From the NCBI RefSeq assembly GCF_049445995.1, contig NZ_JBMSDZ010000006.1, forward strand, positions 124,001 through 188,000: DNA of 64,000 nucleotides, read 5' to 3'. The position numbers and the translations under genes are program-made. This document shows, piece by piece, positions 30,668 through 41,319 of this stretch. Below the pieces are notes generated by a model. It worked only from the letters and a program-made list of their open reading frames with translations. It had not been told where the DNA came from and did no database searches. Every line of letters begins with the position of its first letter. Within the stretch, counting starts at the first letter, position 1. This stretch comes from Dyella_A sp049445995. Lineage in GTDB: Bacteria; Pseudomonadota; Gammaproteobacteria; Xanthomonadales; Rhodanobacteraceae.

Positions 30668-31645
30668 TCAGTGAGCGAGGGTGTCGTCACGACCGAGCGC
30701 GATGCGGCGCTGCCTCCATGTCTCGGGCGTCTGCGGCTTCACGAACAGCGCGGCCAGTTCCGGGTGTTCGGCCTTGGCGCGCGATTCGATGCGGCCGATG
30801 CACGCCTCGATCTGCGACGTGTCGAGCGCGTCCTCGAACTCGGCACTGAGCGCGGCGACCACGCGCTCGGGGCCCATCTGTACCGTCATCACGCCGTTGG
30901 CCGAGCGCACGCCCGCGTCGGCAGCGGCGATGCGCATCAGCGACTGACCCACGCCCGGCCGGGCCGGCTCGCCGATCAGCAGACCCTTGGTTTCGCGCGC
31001 CAGCAGCAGTGCCGAGCAAGCCAGCAGCGCGGCGATGCCCAGCGAGGCGATGCCGTCGAACACCGGCATCCGCAGCCAGTGCGCCAGCGCCAGTCCGGCG
31101 ATCGCGATCAGCAGGCCGGCCAGCGCCGCGGTGTCTTCCAGCAGCACGGTGAATACGCTCGGGTCCTTGCTCTGCCGGAATGCCTCGAAGTAGCCGCGCC
31201 GGCCCTTGCGCTGGCGGAACTCGCGCAGCGCTACCCACCACGAGCCACCCTCGAACAGCATCGACACGCCCAGCACGAGCAGGCTGGGCAGCGGGTGTTC
31301 CACCTGCACCGGATGGCGGATGTGCGCGATGCCCTCGTACAGCGACACGCCGGCGCCCATCGCCAGCACCAGCAGCGCCACGATGAAGCTCCAGAAGTAC
31401 AGCTCGCGGCCGTAGCCGAACGGATGGCTGTCATCGGCCGGCTGGCGGGCGCGGTGCAGGCCGTACAGGAGCAGCAGCTCGTTCACCGTGTCGACCAGCG
31501 AATGCACGCCCTCGCTGAGCATCGCCGAGCTGCCGGAGACGCCTGCCGCGATGAACTTCGCCACCGCGATGGCTAGATTGCCGAACAGCGCGGCGATCAC
31601 CACCTTGTTCGACGACGCGGCGCTGTGGGCCGGGCGATTGGCCAT
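30668..31645 (-). CDS. Cation diffusion facilitator (CDF) family transporter
   Basis: Inner-membrane metal/proton antiporter of 325 aa with about six hydrophobic segments and a C-terminal cytoplasmic domain. The CDF signature SGSSAMLSEGVHSLVDTVNELLL in helix 2 carries a His/Asp/Asn set. A second acidic site is seen in VLLEDTAALAGLLIA. The metal (zinc, cobalt, iron or manganese) cannot be assigned. It ends 9 bp from the convergent lptG. Confidence 0.92.
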   Translation of the reverse strand: MANRPAHSAASSNKVVIAALFGNLAIAVAKFIAAGVSGSSAMLSEGVHSLVDTVNELLLLYGLHRARQPADDSHPFGYGRELYFWSFIVALLVLAMGAGVSLYEGIAHIRHPVQVEHPLPSLLVLGVSMLFEGGSWWVALREFRQRKGRRGYFEAFRQSKDPSVFTVLLEDTAALAGLLIAIAGLALAHWLRMPVFDGIASLGIAALLACSALLLARETKGLLIGEPARPGVGQSLMRIAAADAGVRSANGVMTVQMGPERVVAALSAEFEDALDTSQIEACIGRIESRAKAEHPELAALFVKPQTPETWRQRRIALGRDDTLAH

Positions 31646-31823
31646 GGGCGATCCTTGTGACTAATAGGTCACCATGCTGGCCGCGGCGTCGACGGCCCGT
31701 GGACGCCGCGCACCCCGCATGCGTCGATCCGGCGCAAGGCGGGCGGCTTGCGGCGCGTCGCCGGCCGTGGTCATGATGGCCGGGTGCGGCGTTCCGCCGC
31801 GCGCCCGACGCCGAGGACATGCC

Positions 31824-32225
31824 ATGCAGACGCCGCTTATCGGTCGCTCGTTCTCCCTCATCGAAAAGATCGGCCTGCTGGCCATCCTGCTGGCGACGCT
31901 GTTCGCCGGATTCAGCGAGGTGCGGCAGATGATCGTGGCCGGCCATGCCGGGGTCAGCGACCTGCTGCTGCTGTTCATGTACCTGGAGCTGGTCTCCATG
32001 GTCGAGGTGTACTGGACCGCCGGCAAGCTGCCGGTGCGCATGCCGCTGTACATCGCGATGGTGGCGCTGGCGCGGCACATGCTGGTGGACCAGCAGCTGC
32101 CGGCGCTGGACCTGCTCGGCACGTCGGTGGCGATCCTGCTGCTGGCGGTGGCCGTGGTGGTGGTGCGCTACGGCCACCTGAAGCTGCCGTACCGCGACGC
32201 GATCGATTCGCGCCACCTCAGCTGA
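31824..32225 (+). CDS. PsiE-like inner-membrane protein
   Basis: Small 133-aa protein with four predicted helices, resembling the phosphate-starvation-inducible PsiE family of unknown function. Family-like strings are LLAILLATLFAGFSEV, LLLLFMYLELVSMVEVYW and PLYIAMVALARHMLVD. ATG 31824 was chosen because GAGG lies 7 bases upstream. The 178 bp before it holds no other gene. Confidence 0.82.
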   Translation: MQTPLIGRSFSLIEKIGLLAILLATLFAGFSEVRQMIVAGHAGVSDLLLLFMYLELVSMVEVYWTAGKLPVRMPLYIAMVALARHMLVDQQLPALDLLGTSVAILLLAVAVVVVRYGHLKLPYRDAIDSRHLS

Positions 32226-32300
32226 GCGTGCCGGCTGGCTTGTCCGGCCGCAGCGTGGCGGTCATGCTGCGCGTTCCTTTTTTGCATGAGGAGTGCGGCA

Positions 32301-33323
<1,023 letters not shown>

Positions 33324-33376
33324 GCAGGAAACAGGCCCACCAGCGCCGGCCACATGCGGCGCCCACGAGCGTTATC

Positions 33377-33443
33377 GCAGGAGTCCACCCTGTGGACGAC
33401 ACATGCGGCAACGAAGCGTAGAGCATTCGCGCACAGGGCCTGC
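33377..33443. repeat. Degenerate copy of the GTAGGAGCGCACCCTGTG palindrome family
   Basis: A left half (GCAGGAGTCCACCCTGTGGA) and right half (GCATTCGCGCACAGGGCCTGC) match the family seen intact at 44.0, 49.2 and 56.2 kb, but with several mismatches. It lies between the aldolase gene and the 3' end of the PHB depolymerase gene. Confidence 0.5.
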
Positions 33444-33491
33444 CCTCGACTCGATCGAGGGGTGCGCTCCCCGCCCGCCGGTGGCCGGGTA

Positions 33492-34745
33492 TCAACCCTT
33501 GCGCGAATCGAACGTGCGGATGAAGTCGCGCACCTGCGGGTAGACCGTCTCGCGCCAGCGGCGGCCGCTGAAGATGCCGTAGTGGCCGGCGCCCTCGATC
33601 ACCCGGTGCGCGCGGGCCTTGGCCGGGATACCGGTGCACAGGTCGTGCGCGGCCTCGGTCTGGCCGAGGCCGGAGATGTCGTCCAGTTCGCCTTCCACGG
33701 TAAGCAGGGCGGTGCGCCTGATCGCCGACGGATCGACCCGCTCACCCGCCACATCCCACACCCCGCGCGGCAGCAGGAACTGCTGGAACACCTTGGCGAT
33801 GGTGTCGAGGTAGAACTCGGCCGGCATGTCGAGCACGGCGTTGTATTCGTCGTAGAACTTGCGGTGCGACTCGGCGTCGTCGAGGTCGCCGCGCACCAGG
33901 TCCTGGTAGAAATCCCAGTGCGAGTTGAGGTGGCGGCTGGGGTTCATGGCGATGAAGCCGGCGTGCTGCAGGAAGCCCGGATACACCTCGCGGCCGGCGC
34001 CCGGGTAGTTGCTCGGCACGGTGTGGATCACGTTGCCCTTGAACCACGACAGCGGCTGGCGGGTGGCCAGGTTGTTGACGCTGGTGGGGCTGCGGCGCGG
34101 GTCGATCGGGCCGCCCATCATGGTCATGCTGCGCGGCGTGGTCTCGCCGCGCGCGGCCATCAGCGAGATCGCGGCGAGCACCGGCACGGTCGGCTGGCAC
34201 ACCGAGATCACGTGCAGCGAATCGGCACCGATGTGGCGGATGAACGCCTGCACGTAGCCGACGTAGTCGTCCAGCCCGAACGTGCCCTGGTCGACCGGCA
34301 CCATGCGCGCGTCGACCCAGTCGGTGATATACACCTTGTGGTCGCGCAGCAAGGTGCGCACGGTGTCGCGCAGCAGCGTGGCGTGATGCCCCGACAGCGG
34401 CGCCACCACCAGCACCACCGGGTCGGCCTTCATGGTCTCGATGGTGTCCGGATCGTCGCTGAAGCGCTTGAAGCGCTTGAGCTGGCAGAACGGCCTGGCC
34501 AGCGCCACGCGTTCGACGATGGCGATCTCGTGCTCGTGCGCCACCGCCTGGTGGATGCCGAACTCCGGCTTCTCGTAGTCCTTGCCGAGGCGGTGCATCA
34601 GCTCGAAGCCGGCGGCCCAGCGTTCGATGCCCGGCCACTGCGCCAATGGGCTGGCGGGGTCGTTGAGCATCTTGGCGTTGGCATCGGCGAAGTGGCTCAA
34701 CGGGCCGAGAAAGGCGCGCTGCCACTCGTGGATCTGATAAAGCAT
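33492..34745 (-). CDS. phaZ: Intracellular polyhydroxyalkanoate (PHB) depolymerase
   Basis: Mobilises stored poly-3-hydroxybutyrate granules. It has 417 aa, close to the Ralstonia enzyme. The start MLYQIHEWQRAFLGPL matches the intracellular family, and no signal peptide is present. The nucleophile motif is SVCQPTVP with a catalytic Cys in place of Ser, typical of this depolymerase type. A late His (GAGHYGIFSGRRWR) fits the triad. The frame continues far upstream but is not protein-like. Confidence 0.94.
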   Translation of the reverse strand: MLYQIHEWQRAFLGPLSHFADANAKMLNDPASPLAQWPGIERWAAGFELMHRLGKDYEKPEFGIHQAVAHEHEIAIVERVALARPFCQLKRFKRFSDDPDTIETMKADPVVLVVAPLSGHHATLLRDTVRTLLRDHKVYITDWVDARMVPVDQGTFGLDDYVGYVQAFIRHIGADSLHVISVCQPTVPVLAAISLMAARGETTPRSMTMMGGPIDPRRSPTSVNNLATRQPLSWFKGNVIHTVPSNYPGAGREVYPGFLQHAGFIAMNPSRHLNSHWDFYQDLVRGDLDDAESHRKFYDEYNAVLDMPAEFYLDTIAKVFQQFLLPRGVWDVAGERVDPSAIRRTALLTVEGELDDISGLGQTEAAHDLCTGIPAKARAHRVIEGAGHYGIFSGRRWRETVYPQVRDFIRTFDSRKG

Positions 34746-34906
34746 GGAGGAGGCCGGGAACGGTAAAGGCCTGATTCTAGAACCAATCGCCCGCGCTTGT
34801 GTTGCGGTGCCGCAAGGGCGCTCGCGGCGACGGCCCGGTGGCCTGCGCACAGACAGCCGCGGTGGCAACTGCGCAGGGTTGATCAGAGCACCCTCAAGTG
34901 AACGGG

Positions 34907-35404
34907 TCAGCCGATCTGGCGCACTTCGGTGCCGGCGGCGAGGTCCTGCAGCGCACGCCGGCGCGGATCGAACAGGGCCACGGCGAACCATGCCGCCCAG
35001 GCGATCAGCGCCGCCCACAGCGCGCCGCGCAGGCCCAGCAGCGGCGCCAGTGCGAGCAGCGCCAGCGGTGCGCCGGCGACGACGACGCGGATCAGCGCCT
35101 GCCGCAGCGTGGGCCGCGTGCCGTCGCGCGCTGTCACCCGCAGGTGCCACGGGCGCATGCCCAGCGTCTGGCCGCCGCGCAGCCACGACACCACGAAATA
35201 CGCCGACACGACCGCCGACTGCAGCGGTCGGTACCACCAGGCGATCGTCGTCTGCGCGCCGGTGGTGATCAGCCGCCCGCCGGTGGCCAGTTGGCACAGC
35301 AGGCCCACCACCATCACGATCGCCACCACCGCGAGCAGGTCGTAGACCAGGGCGAGCAGGCGGCGCCACGGCGGGCAGGGCAGGGAGGTGGAGGCGTCGG
35401 TCAT
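34907..35404 (-). CDS. RDD family membrane protein
   Basis: Membrane protein of 165 aa with three or four hydrophobic segments. The family hallmark appears as the first helix (RRLLALVYDLLAVVAIVM) with Arg and Asp, and GGQTLGMRPWHLRV after the second. The function is unknown; some members have been linked to ion exchange. Divergent from xerD, whose start lies within 40 bp. Confidence 0.88.
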   Translation of the reverse strand: MTDASTSLPCPPWRRLLALVYDLLAVVAIVMVVGLLCQLATGGRLITTGAQTTIAWWYRPLQSAVVSAYFVVSWLRGGQTLGMRPWHLRVTARDGTRPTLRQALIRVVVAGAPLALLALAPLLGLRGALWAALIAWAAWFAVALFDPRRRALQDLAAGTEVRQIG

Positions 35405-35439
35405 GGCTTTGCTTGCGTCGCGCGCGCGCCGTGCCCAGC

Positions 35440-36381
35440 ATGGCGCGCATGAAAGAGGAAAACCCCGCCAGTATCGCCCAAGCCGACGCGCTTTCCGAAG
35501 CGGACGGGCGCAGCATCGCCGCCTTCATCGAGCGGGTGTGGTCGGAGGATGGGTTGTCCGACCGCACGCTGGAGGCGTATCGCCGCGATCTGGAAGGGCT
35601 CGCGCGCTGGTTGTCGACGCGCGGGCGCATGCTGGAAAACGCGCGCCGCGAGGATCTGTCGGCCTATCACGGCACCGCCCCGGTGGCGGTGCGCTCGCTG
35701 GCGCGGCGGCAGTCCTCGTTCCGTCGCTACTACGGATTCCTCGCCCGCAACTCGGCGGATTTCGACGACCCCACCCGCCTGATCGAGCGGCCGAAGATGC
35801 CGCGCAGCCTGCCCAAGGCGCTGGCCGAGCGCGAGATCGAGGCCTTGCTCGACGCGCCGGACGTGACCACCACGCTGGGCCTGCGCGACCGCGCCATGCT
35901 CGAGCTGATGTACGCCTCGGGCCTGCGCGTGTCCGAGCTGGTCGAGCTGCCGCTGGCCGGATTGAACCTGCGCCAGGGCGTGCTGCGCGTCACCGGCAAG
36001 GGCGGCAAGGATCGGCTGGTGCCGGTGGGCGAGCTGGCGCTGGAACGCATCGAGGCGTACCTGAAAACGGCGCGCCCGCTGCTGGCGCGCGGTCGCCAGC
36101 CGGCGGCGCTGTTTCTCAGCCAGCGCGGCGAGGGCATGACGCGGCAGATGTTCTGGACGCTGGTGAAGCGCTACGCGATCAAGGTGGGCATCGCGCCGAA
36201 GCGCATCTCGCCGCACGTGCTCAGGCACTCCTTCGCCACCCACCTGCTCAACCACGGCGCCGACCTGCGTGCGCTGCAGATGCTGCTCGGCCACAGCGCG
36301 CTGAGCACCACGCAGATTTACACGCTGGTGGCGAAGGAAGGCCTCAAGCGGCTGCACGCGCAGCACCATCCGCGCGGCTGA
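35440..36381 (+). CDS. xerD: Site-specific tyrosine recombinase XerD
   Basis: Works with XerC at the dif site to resolve chromosome dimers. It has 313 aa. A SAM-like N-terminal core-binding domain (TLEAYRRDLEGLARWL) precedes the catalytic domain. The catalytic set is visible: Arg in ASGLRVSEL, Lys in TGKGGKD, HxxR in HVLRHSFATHLL, His in LLGHSALSTTQ and Tyr in QIYTLV. ATG 35440 and ATG 35449 are both possible starts; neither has a good ribosome-binding site. Confidence 0.96.
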   Translation: MARMKEENPASIAQADALSEADGRSIAAFIERVWSEDGLSDRTLEAYRRDLEGLARWLSTRGRMLENARREDLSAYHGTAPVAVRSLARRQSSFRRYYGFLARNSADFDDPTRLIERPKMPRSLPKALAEREIEALLDAPDVTTTLGLRDRAMLELMYASGLRVSELVELPLAGLNLRQGVLRVTGKGGKDRLVPVGELALERIEAYLKTARPLLARGRQPAALFLSQRGEGMTRQMFWTLVKRYAIKVGIAPKRISPHVLRHSFATHLLNHGADLRALQMLLGHSALSTTQIYTLVAKEGLKRLHAQHHPRG

Positions 36382-36509
36382 GGCGGCGTTGCGGCGCGAT
36401 GTCGCGTCGGCGTCATGCGCGTGCCGTCGCTGATCGGGTTCAGGCGCCTGTGCGAGAATCCGCCGTTCTGCGGTGCCGTGCGTGCCGCGCATGCACGAGG
36501 TCGATGACG

Positions 36510-37271
36510 ATGTGGAAGAAGCTGGCGCTGGCGTTCTGCCTGGGTGCAGGCGCAACGGCCGCACAGGCCGCCGATACCGCCGTGACGCCCGCGGTCGAGA
36601 AGACCGTGCGCGCGGCGATCGCCTCGTTCGGCCCCGGCGTGCACATCGAGTCGATCGCCGCCGCACCGATTCCCGGCTTCTACCGGGTGATCGCCTCCGG
36701 TCAGATGGTCTACGTGAGTGCGGACGGCAAGTACATGCTGAACGGCGATCTGGTGGACATCGCCAGCCGGCACAGCCTCAACGACGACGCCTGGGCCAGT
36801 TTCCGCAAGGCCCAGCTGGCCACCGTGCCGGCCGCGCAGCGCATCGTCTACGCGCCGGCACATCGCAAGACCACGCTGACCGTGTTCACCGACGTCAACT
36901 GCGGCTTCTGCCGCAAGCTGCACGAGCACATCGACGACTTCTTGAAGGCCGGCATCGCCGTCGAATACCTGGCCTGGCCGCGCGAGGGCGTGACCACCAC
37001 GGCGGGCCGGCCCACCCCGACCTATACCGAGATGGTGTCGGTGTGGTGCGCCGCCGATCGCAAGAGCGCCTTCACCGCCGCCAAGCAGGGCCATGCGCCC
37101 AAGCCGCTCAGCTGCGACAACCCGGTCAAGGCGCAGTATGAGCTGGGTGAGCGCCTGGGGGTGAACGGCACGCCGGCGATCTTCACCCCCGACGGCCGCC
37201 AGCTGGGCGGCTACGTCACCCCCGCCGATGTGCTGGATGACCTGCGCAAGCACCCGCTCGGCGGCAACTGA
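36510..37271 (+). CDS. dsbC: DsbC family periplasmic disulfide isomerase
   Basis: Corrects wrong disulfides in the periplasm. It has 253 aa with a signal peptide (KKLALAFCLGAGATAAQA). An N-terminal dimerisation domain is followed by a thioredoxin fold. Active site is CGFC (Cys131, Cys134; CGYC in E. coli), the cis-Pro loop is in GVNGTPAIF, and a second structural pair lies in VWCAADR and LSCDNP. ATG 36510 has GAGG 9 bases upstream; ATG 36504 would be too close to it. xerD-dsbC adjacency is common in gammaproteobacteria. Confidence 0.93.
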   Translation: MWKKLALAFCLGAGATAAQAADTAVTPAVEKTVRAAIASFGPGVHIESIAAAPIPGFYRVIASGQMVYVSADGKYMLNGDLVDIASRHSLNDDAWASFRKAQLATVPAAQRIVYAPAHRKTTLTVFTDVNCGFCRKLHEHIDDFLKAGIAVEYLAWPREGVTTTAGRPTPTYTEMVSVWCAADRKSAFTAAKQGHAPKPLSCDNPVKAQYELGERLGVNGTPAIFTPDGRQLGGYVTPADVLDDLRKHPLGGN

Positions 37272-37360
37272 CCGCCCGGTACGGCAGCGGGAGCGCCCGA
37301 TGCCGTGGTGCAGCATCGGGTAGAATGGCCGTTTTCCCGTACAGCGCCATTCCCTCTCGC

Positions 37361-40300
37361 ATGATCGCTTTCGACGGGCAAACCGCCCTTTCGCCGTTCC
37401 GTCTCGACCGCCTCAACGCCCGCCTCGATGCCCTGCATCGCGGCGCGCGCATCCAGGCGGCGTGGTTCGTTTATTTCCTCGATGCCGACCGGGTCCCCGA
37501 AGGCGTCGAACGCCAGCGGCTGCTGGACGTGCTGGAAGCCAAGGACGCGGCGCCGGAACCGGCCAGCCTGTGGGTGGTGCCGCGGCTGGGCACGATCTCG
37601 CCGTGGTCGAGCAAGGCCACCGACATCCTGCACGGCGCCGGCTTCGACGTGCGCAGGGTCGAGCGCGGTCTGGCCTGGCTGGCCGTGGGCCTGCCCGAAG
37701 CGGGCGCGCCCGACCACGACGCGGTGATGGGCGTGCTGTGCGACGCGATGACCCAGTCGGTGCTCACCGATCTGGATCAGGCGCAGGGGCTGTTCCTCGC
37801 CGGCATACCGGGCGACCTGGTGCAAGTGACGCTGGATGGCGATGCGCGCGCCGCGCTGGCGGATGCCAACACCCGGCTGGGCCTGGCGCTGGCCGAGGAC
37901 GAGATCGACTACCTGGCCGACCGCTACGCCGAGCTCGGCCGCGACCCGACCGACGCCGAGCTGTTCATGTTCGCCCAGGCCAACTCCGAGCACTGCCGGC
38001 ACAAGGTGTTCAACGCCAGCTGGACGGTGGACGGGCAGGCGCAGGACGCCACGCTGTTCGGCATGATCAAGCACACCCACGAGCGCTCGCCCGCGCACAC
38101 GCTGTCGGCCTACAAGGACAACGCGGCGGTGATCGAGGGTTCGGCCGGCAGGCGCTTCTTCGCCGATGCCGACGGCGTGTGGCAGGCGCACGACGAGCGC
38201 ATCGACTACGCGATCAAGGTGGAGACGCACAACCACCCCACCGCGATCGCGCCGTGGCCCGGCGCGGCCACCGGCGCCGGCGGCGAGATCCGCGACGAGG
38301 GCGCCACCGGCCGCGGCGCCAAACCCAAGGCCGGCCTCACCGGTTTCTCGGTGTCGGACCTGCGCATTCCCGACCATCCGCAGCCGTGGGAAGTGGAGCG
38401 TCCGCTGCCGCCGCGCATGGCCAGCGCGTTCGAGATCATGCGCGACGGCCCGCTCGGTGCCGCCGCGTTCAACAACGAATTCGGCCGGCCGTGCCTGGGC
38501 GGCTATTTCCGCAGCTACGAGCACGAGACCGGCGAAGCCGGCGTGCGCCGCGGCTATGACAAGCCGATCATGCTGGCCGGCGGCCTGGCCAACATCCGGC
38601 CCGACCACGTGCAGAAGCGCGAGCTCAAGCCCGGCCACAAGGTGATTGTGCTCGGCGGCCCGGCGATGCTGATCGGGCTGGGTGGCGGCGCGGCCTCGTC
38701 GGTCGCTTCCGGTGCGTCGAGCGCGGAGCTGGATTTCGCCTCGGTGCAGCGCGACAACGCCGAGATGGAGCGGCGCTGCCAGCAGGTGATCGACAGCTGC
38801 TGGGCGCGCGGCGACAAGAACCCCATCGTCAGCATCCACGACGTGGGCGCCGGTGGCCTGTCCAACGCGATTCCCGAGCTGCTCAACGACGCGGGCGTGG
38901 GCGGCGAGATCGACCTCTCGGCGATCCCCTGCGACGATCCCTCGCTGTCGCCGATGCAGGTGTGGAGCAACGAGTCGCAGGAGCGCTACGTGTTCGGCAT
39001 CGCCGCCGAGGACCTGCCGGAGTTTGAGGCCTACTGCGCGCGCGAGCGCTGCCCCTACGCGGTGGTCGGCACGGCCACCGAAGAGCGCCGCCTCCGGGTC
39101 ACCCGCGCGCTGCCGGCCTCCGAATCCCGAATTCCGAATCCCGAATCCCGCGAAGTCGTCATCGACCTGCCGATGGACGTGCTGTTCGGCAAGCCCCCGC
39201 GCATGCACCGCGACGCCACGCGGATCAAGCCGCGCATCGACCTGGTGCCGGATCTGTCCGGCATCGGCATGGACGAAGCCGTGCTGCGCGTGCTGCGCCT
39301 GCCCACGGTGGGTTCGAAGAACTTCCTCATCACCATCGGCGACCGCACCGTGGGCGGCCTCAACCATCGCGATCCTATGGTCGGCCCGTGGCAGGTGCCG
39401 GTGGCCGACTGCGCCGTCACCATCGCCGACTTCGACGGCTACACCGGCGAGGCGATGGCGATGGCCGAGCGCGCTCCGGTGGCGCTGCTCAACAGCGCCG
39501 ACGCCGCGCGGCTGGCGGTGGGCGAGGCGATCACCAACCTGGCCGCCGCGCCGATCGACCACCTGGGCGAGATCCGCCTGTCCGCCAACTGGATGGCCGC
39601 GGTGAACCACCCGGGCGAGGACGCCGCGCTGTTCGACGCGGTGAAGGCGGTGGGCATGGAGCTGTGCCCGGCGCTGGATATCTCCATTCCGGTCGGCAAG
39701 GACTCGCTGTCGATGCAGACGGTGTGGACCGATGGCGACCAGCGCCAGTCCACCGTGGCGCCGGTGTCGCTGGTGATCACCGGCTTCGCCCGCGTCAGCG
39801 ACGTGCGCTGCACGCTCACTCCGCAGCTCAAGCTCGATCGCGGTCCGTCCGAGCTGTGGCTGGTCGACCTCGGCGGCGGCCGCGACCGCCTCGGCGGTTC
39901 GGCGCTGACCCAGGTGTTCAACCGCGCCGGCGGCGTGCCACCCGATCTGGAGGACGTCAAGCGCCTCAAGGGCCTGTTCGAGCTGGTGCAGGAAGCCAAC
40001 CGCGCCGGCCTGCTGCTGGCCTACCACGACCGCTCCGACGGTGGCGTCATCACCACGCTGCTGGAGATGGCCTTCGCCGGCCACTGCGGCCTGGAGATCC
40101 ATCTGGACGGCTGGGCCGAGGCCACGCTGCGCGCGCTGTTCAACGAGGAACTGGGCGCCGTGCTGCAGGTGGCCGAGGCCAACCGCGAGGCGTTCGAGGC
40201 GCTGCTGGTCAGGCACGGCCTGGCCGGCCTGAGCCACCGCATCGGCCGGCCGAAGGAAAAGCTCGGCATCAAGCTGTTTCTCGGCAACGAGGCGATGTTC

Positions 40301-41263
40301 AAGTGGCAGTGGGTCACGCTGTTCAAGGCGTGGAACGAGACCAGTCACGCCATGCAACGGCTGCGCGACAACCCGCTCAGTGCCGACGCCGAGCTGGAGT
40401 GGCGGCTGGACGACGCCGACCCAGGCATCACGCCCAAGCTCACCTTCGACATCACCAAGGATGTCGCCGGACCGCTGCTCGCCAGTGCTGCGCCGGATGC
40501 GCGCCCGCGCGTGGCGATCCTGCGCGAGCAGGGCGTCAACGGCCAGGTGGAGATGGCCGCGGCGTTCACCCGCGCCGGCTTCGAGGCGGTAGACGTGCAC
40601 ATGTCCGACCTCGCCAGCGGCCGCATCAGGCTGGCCGACTTCCGCGGCCTCGCCGCCTGCGGCGGCTTCTCCTACGGCGACGTGCTGGGCGCTGGCCGCG
40701 GCTGGGCCACTTCGATCCTCTACAACGAGCAGCTGCGCGCGCAGTTCGAAGCGTTCTTCGCCGACTGGACGAAGTTCGCGCTGGGCGTGTGCAACGGCTG
40801 CCAGATGCTCAGCCAGCTCAAGAACATCATCCCCGGCGCGCAGCACTGGCCGAAGTTCCTGCGCAACGCGTCCGAGCAGTACGAGGCGCGCGTGGCGACG
40901 CTGGAGATACTCGATTCGCCCAGCCTGTTCTTCAAGGGCATGACCGGCTCGCGCATCCCGGTGGCGGTGGCGCACGGCGAAGGCCGCGTGCACTTTCCCG
41001 GCGCGTGCAGCCCGTCCAGGGCGCAGGCGGCGGTGCGCTTCGTCGACAACCGCGGCAAGCCGACCGAGAACTACCCGCTCAACCCGAACGGTTCGCCCGG
41101 CGGCCTGGCCGGCTTCACCGCCGCGGACGGCCGCGTGACGATCCTGATGCCACATCCCGAGCGGGTGTTCCGCAGCGTGCAGATGAGCTGGCATCCGGAA
41201 GCCTGGGGCGAGGATTCACCGTGGATGCGGATGTTCCGCAACGCGCGGGCATGGTGCGGCTGA
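37361..41263 (+). CDS. purL: Phosphoribosylformylglycinamidine synthase PurL (large, single-chain)
   Basis: Fourth step of purine synthesis: FGAR + glutamine + ATP to FGAM. It has 1300 aa, the long form with its own glutaminase. N-terminal PurS-like and linker regions are followed by two AIRS-like halves (KVETHNHPTAI, HDVGAGGLSNA, MPVGKDSLSM-like GKDSLSMQ). The C-terminal glutaminase has Cys in GVCNGCQML and His/Glu in MPHPERVFR. ATG 37361 (MIAFDGQTALSPFRLDRL) matches the family; 37325 is an alternative. A TAGAAT lies at 37321. A heptamer repeat encodes an odd ESRIPNPESR insert near residue 590. Confidence 0.97.
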   Translation: MIAFDGQTALSPFRLDRLNARLDALHRGARIQAAWFVYFLDADRVPEGVERQRLLDVLEAKDAAPEPASLWVVPRLGTISPWSSKATDILHGAGFDVRRVERGLAWLAVGLPEAGAPDHDAVMGVLCDAMTQSVLTDLDQAQGLFLAGIPGDLVQVTLDGDARAALADANTRLGLALAEDEIDYLADRYAELGRDPTDAELFMFAQANSEHCRHKVFNASWTVDGQAQDATLFGMIKHTHERSPAHTLSAYKDNAAVIEGSAGRRFFADADGVWQAHDERIDYAIKVETHNHPTAIAPWPGAATGAGGEIRDEGATGRGAKPKAGLTGFSVSDLRIPDHPQPWEVERPLPPRMASAFEIMRDGPLGAAAFNNEFGRPCLGGYFRSYEHETGEAGVRRGYDKPIMLAGGLANIRPDHVQKRELKPGHKVIVLGGPAMLIGLGGGAASSVASGASSAELDFASVQRDNAEMERRCQQVIDSCWARGDKNPIVSIHDVGAGGLSNAIPELLNDAGVGGEIDLSAIPCDDPSLSPMQVWSNESQERYVFGIAAEDLPEFEAYCARERCPYAVVGTATEERRLRVTRALPASESRIPNPESREVVIDLPMDVLFGKPPRMHRDATRIKPRIDLVPDLSGIGMDEAVLRVLRLPTVGSKNFLITIGDRTVGGLNHRDPMVGPWQVPVADCAVTIADFDGYTGEAMAMAERAPVALLNSADAARLAVGEAITNLAAAPIDHLGEIRLSANWMAAVNHPGEDAALFDAVKAVGMELCPALDISIPVGKDSLSMQTVWTDGDQRQSTVAPVSLVITGFARVSDVRCTLTPQLKLDRGPSELWLVDLGGGRDRLGGSALTQVFNRAGGVPPDLEDVKRLKGLFELVQEANRAGLLLAYHDRSDGGVITTLLEMAFAGHCGLEIHLDGWAEATLRALFNEELGAVLQVAEANREAFEALLVRHGLAGLSHRIGRPKEKLGIKLFLGNEAMFKWQWVTLFKAWNETSHAMQRLRDNPLSADAELEWRLDDADPGITPKLTFDITKDVAGPLLASAAPDARPRVAILREQGVNGQVEMAAAFTRAGFEAVDVHMSDLASGRIRLADFRGLAACGGFSYGDVLGAGRGWATSILYNEQLRAQFEAFFADWTKFALGVCNGCQMLSQLKNIIPGAQHWPKFLRNASEQYEARVATLEILDSPSLFFKGMTGSRIPVAVAHGEGRVHFPGACSPSRAQAAVRFVDNRGKPTENYPLNPNGSPGGLAGFTAADGRVTILMPHPERVFRSVQMSWHPEAWGEDSPWMRMFRNARAWCG
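39121..39148 (+). repeat. Four tandem 7-bp repeats (CGAATCC) inside purL
   Basis: Heptamers CGAATCC, CGAATTC, CGAATCC and CGAATCC are consecutive and kept in frame, giving residues ESRIPNPES. Such CGAATCC heptamers are usually seen between genes in this bacterial group. Confidence 0.85.
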
Positions 41264-41319
41264 GCCCGGCGTCTGGCGGGCTGACCGCCGCCCGGCGCGG
41301 CGGCTGAGGCGCGCGCGGC

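Noticed and set aside
37289..37320. Hairpin CCCGATGC/GCATCGGG before purL as a terminator of dsbC
   Set aside because: Stem is short (8 bp) and lacks a T run; kept only as a possible weak structure.
37211..41194. Very long reverse-strand open frame opposite purL (about 1300 codons)
   Set aside because: Same cause: a GC-driven antisense shadow of purL with no recognisable motif.
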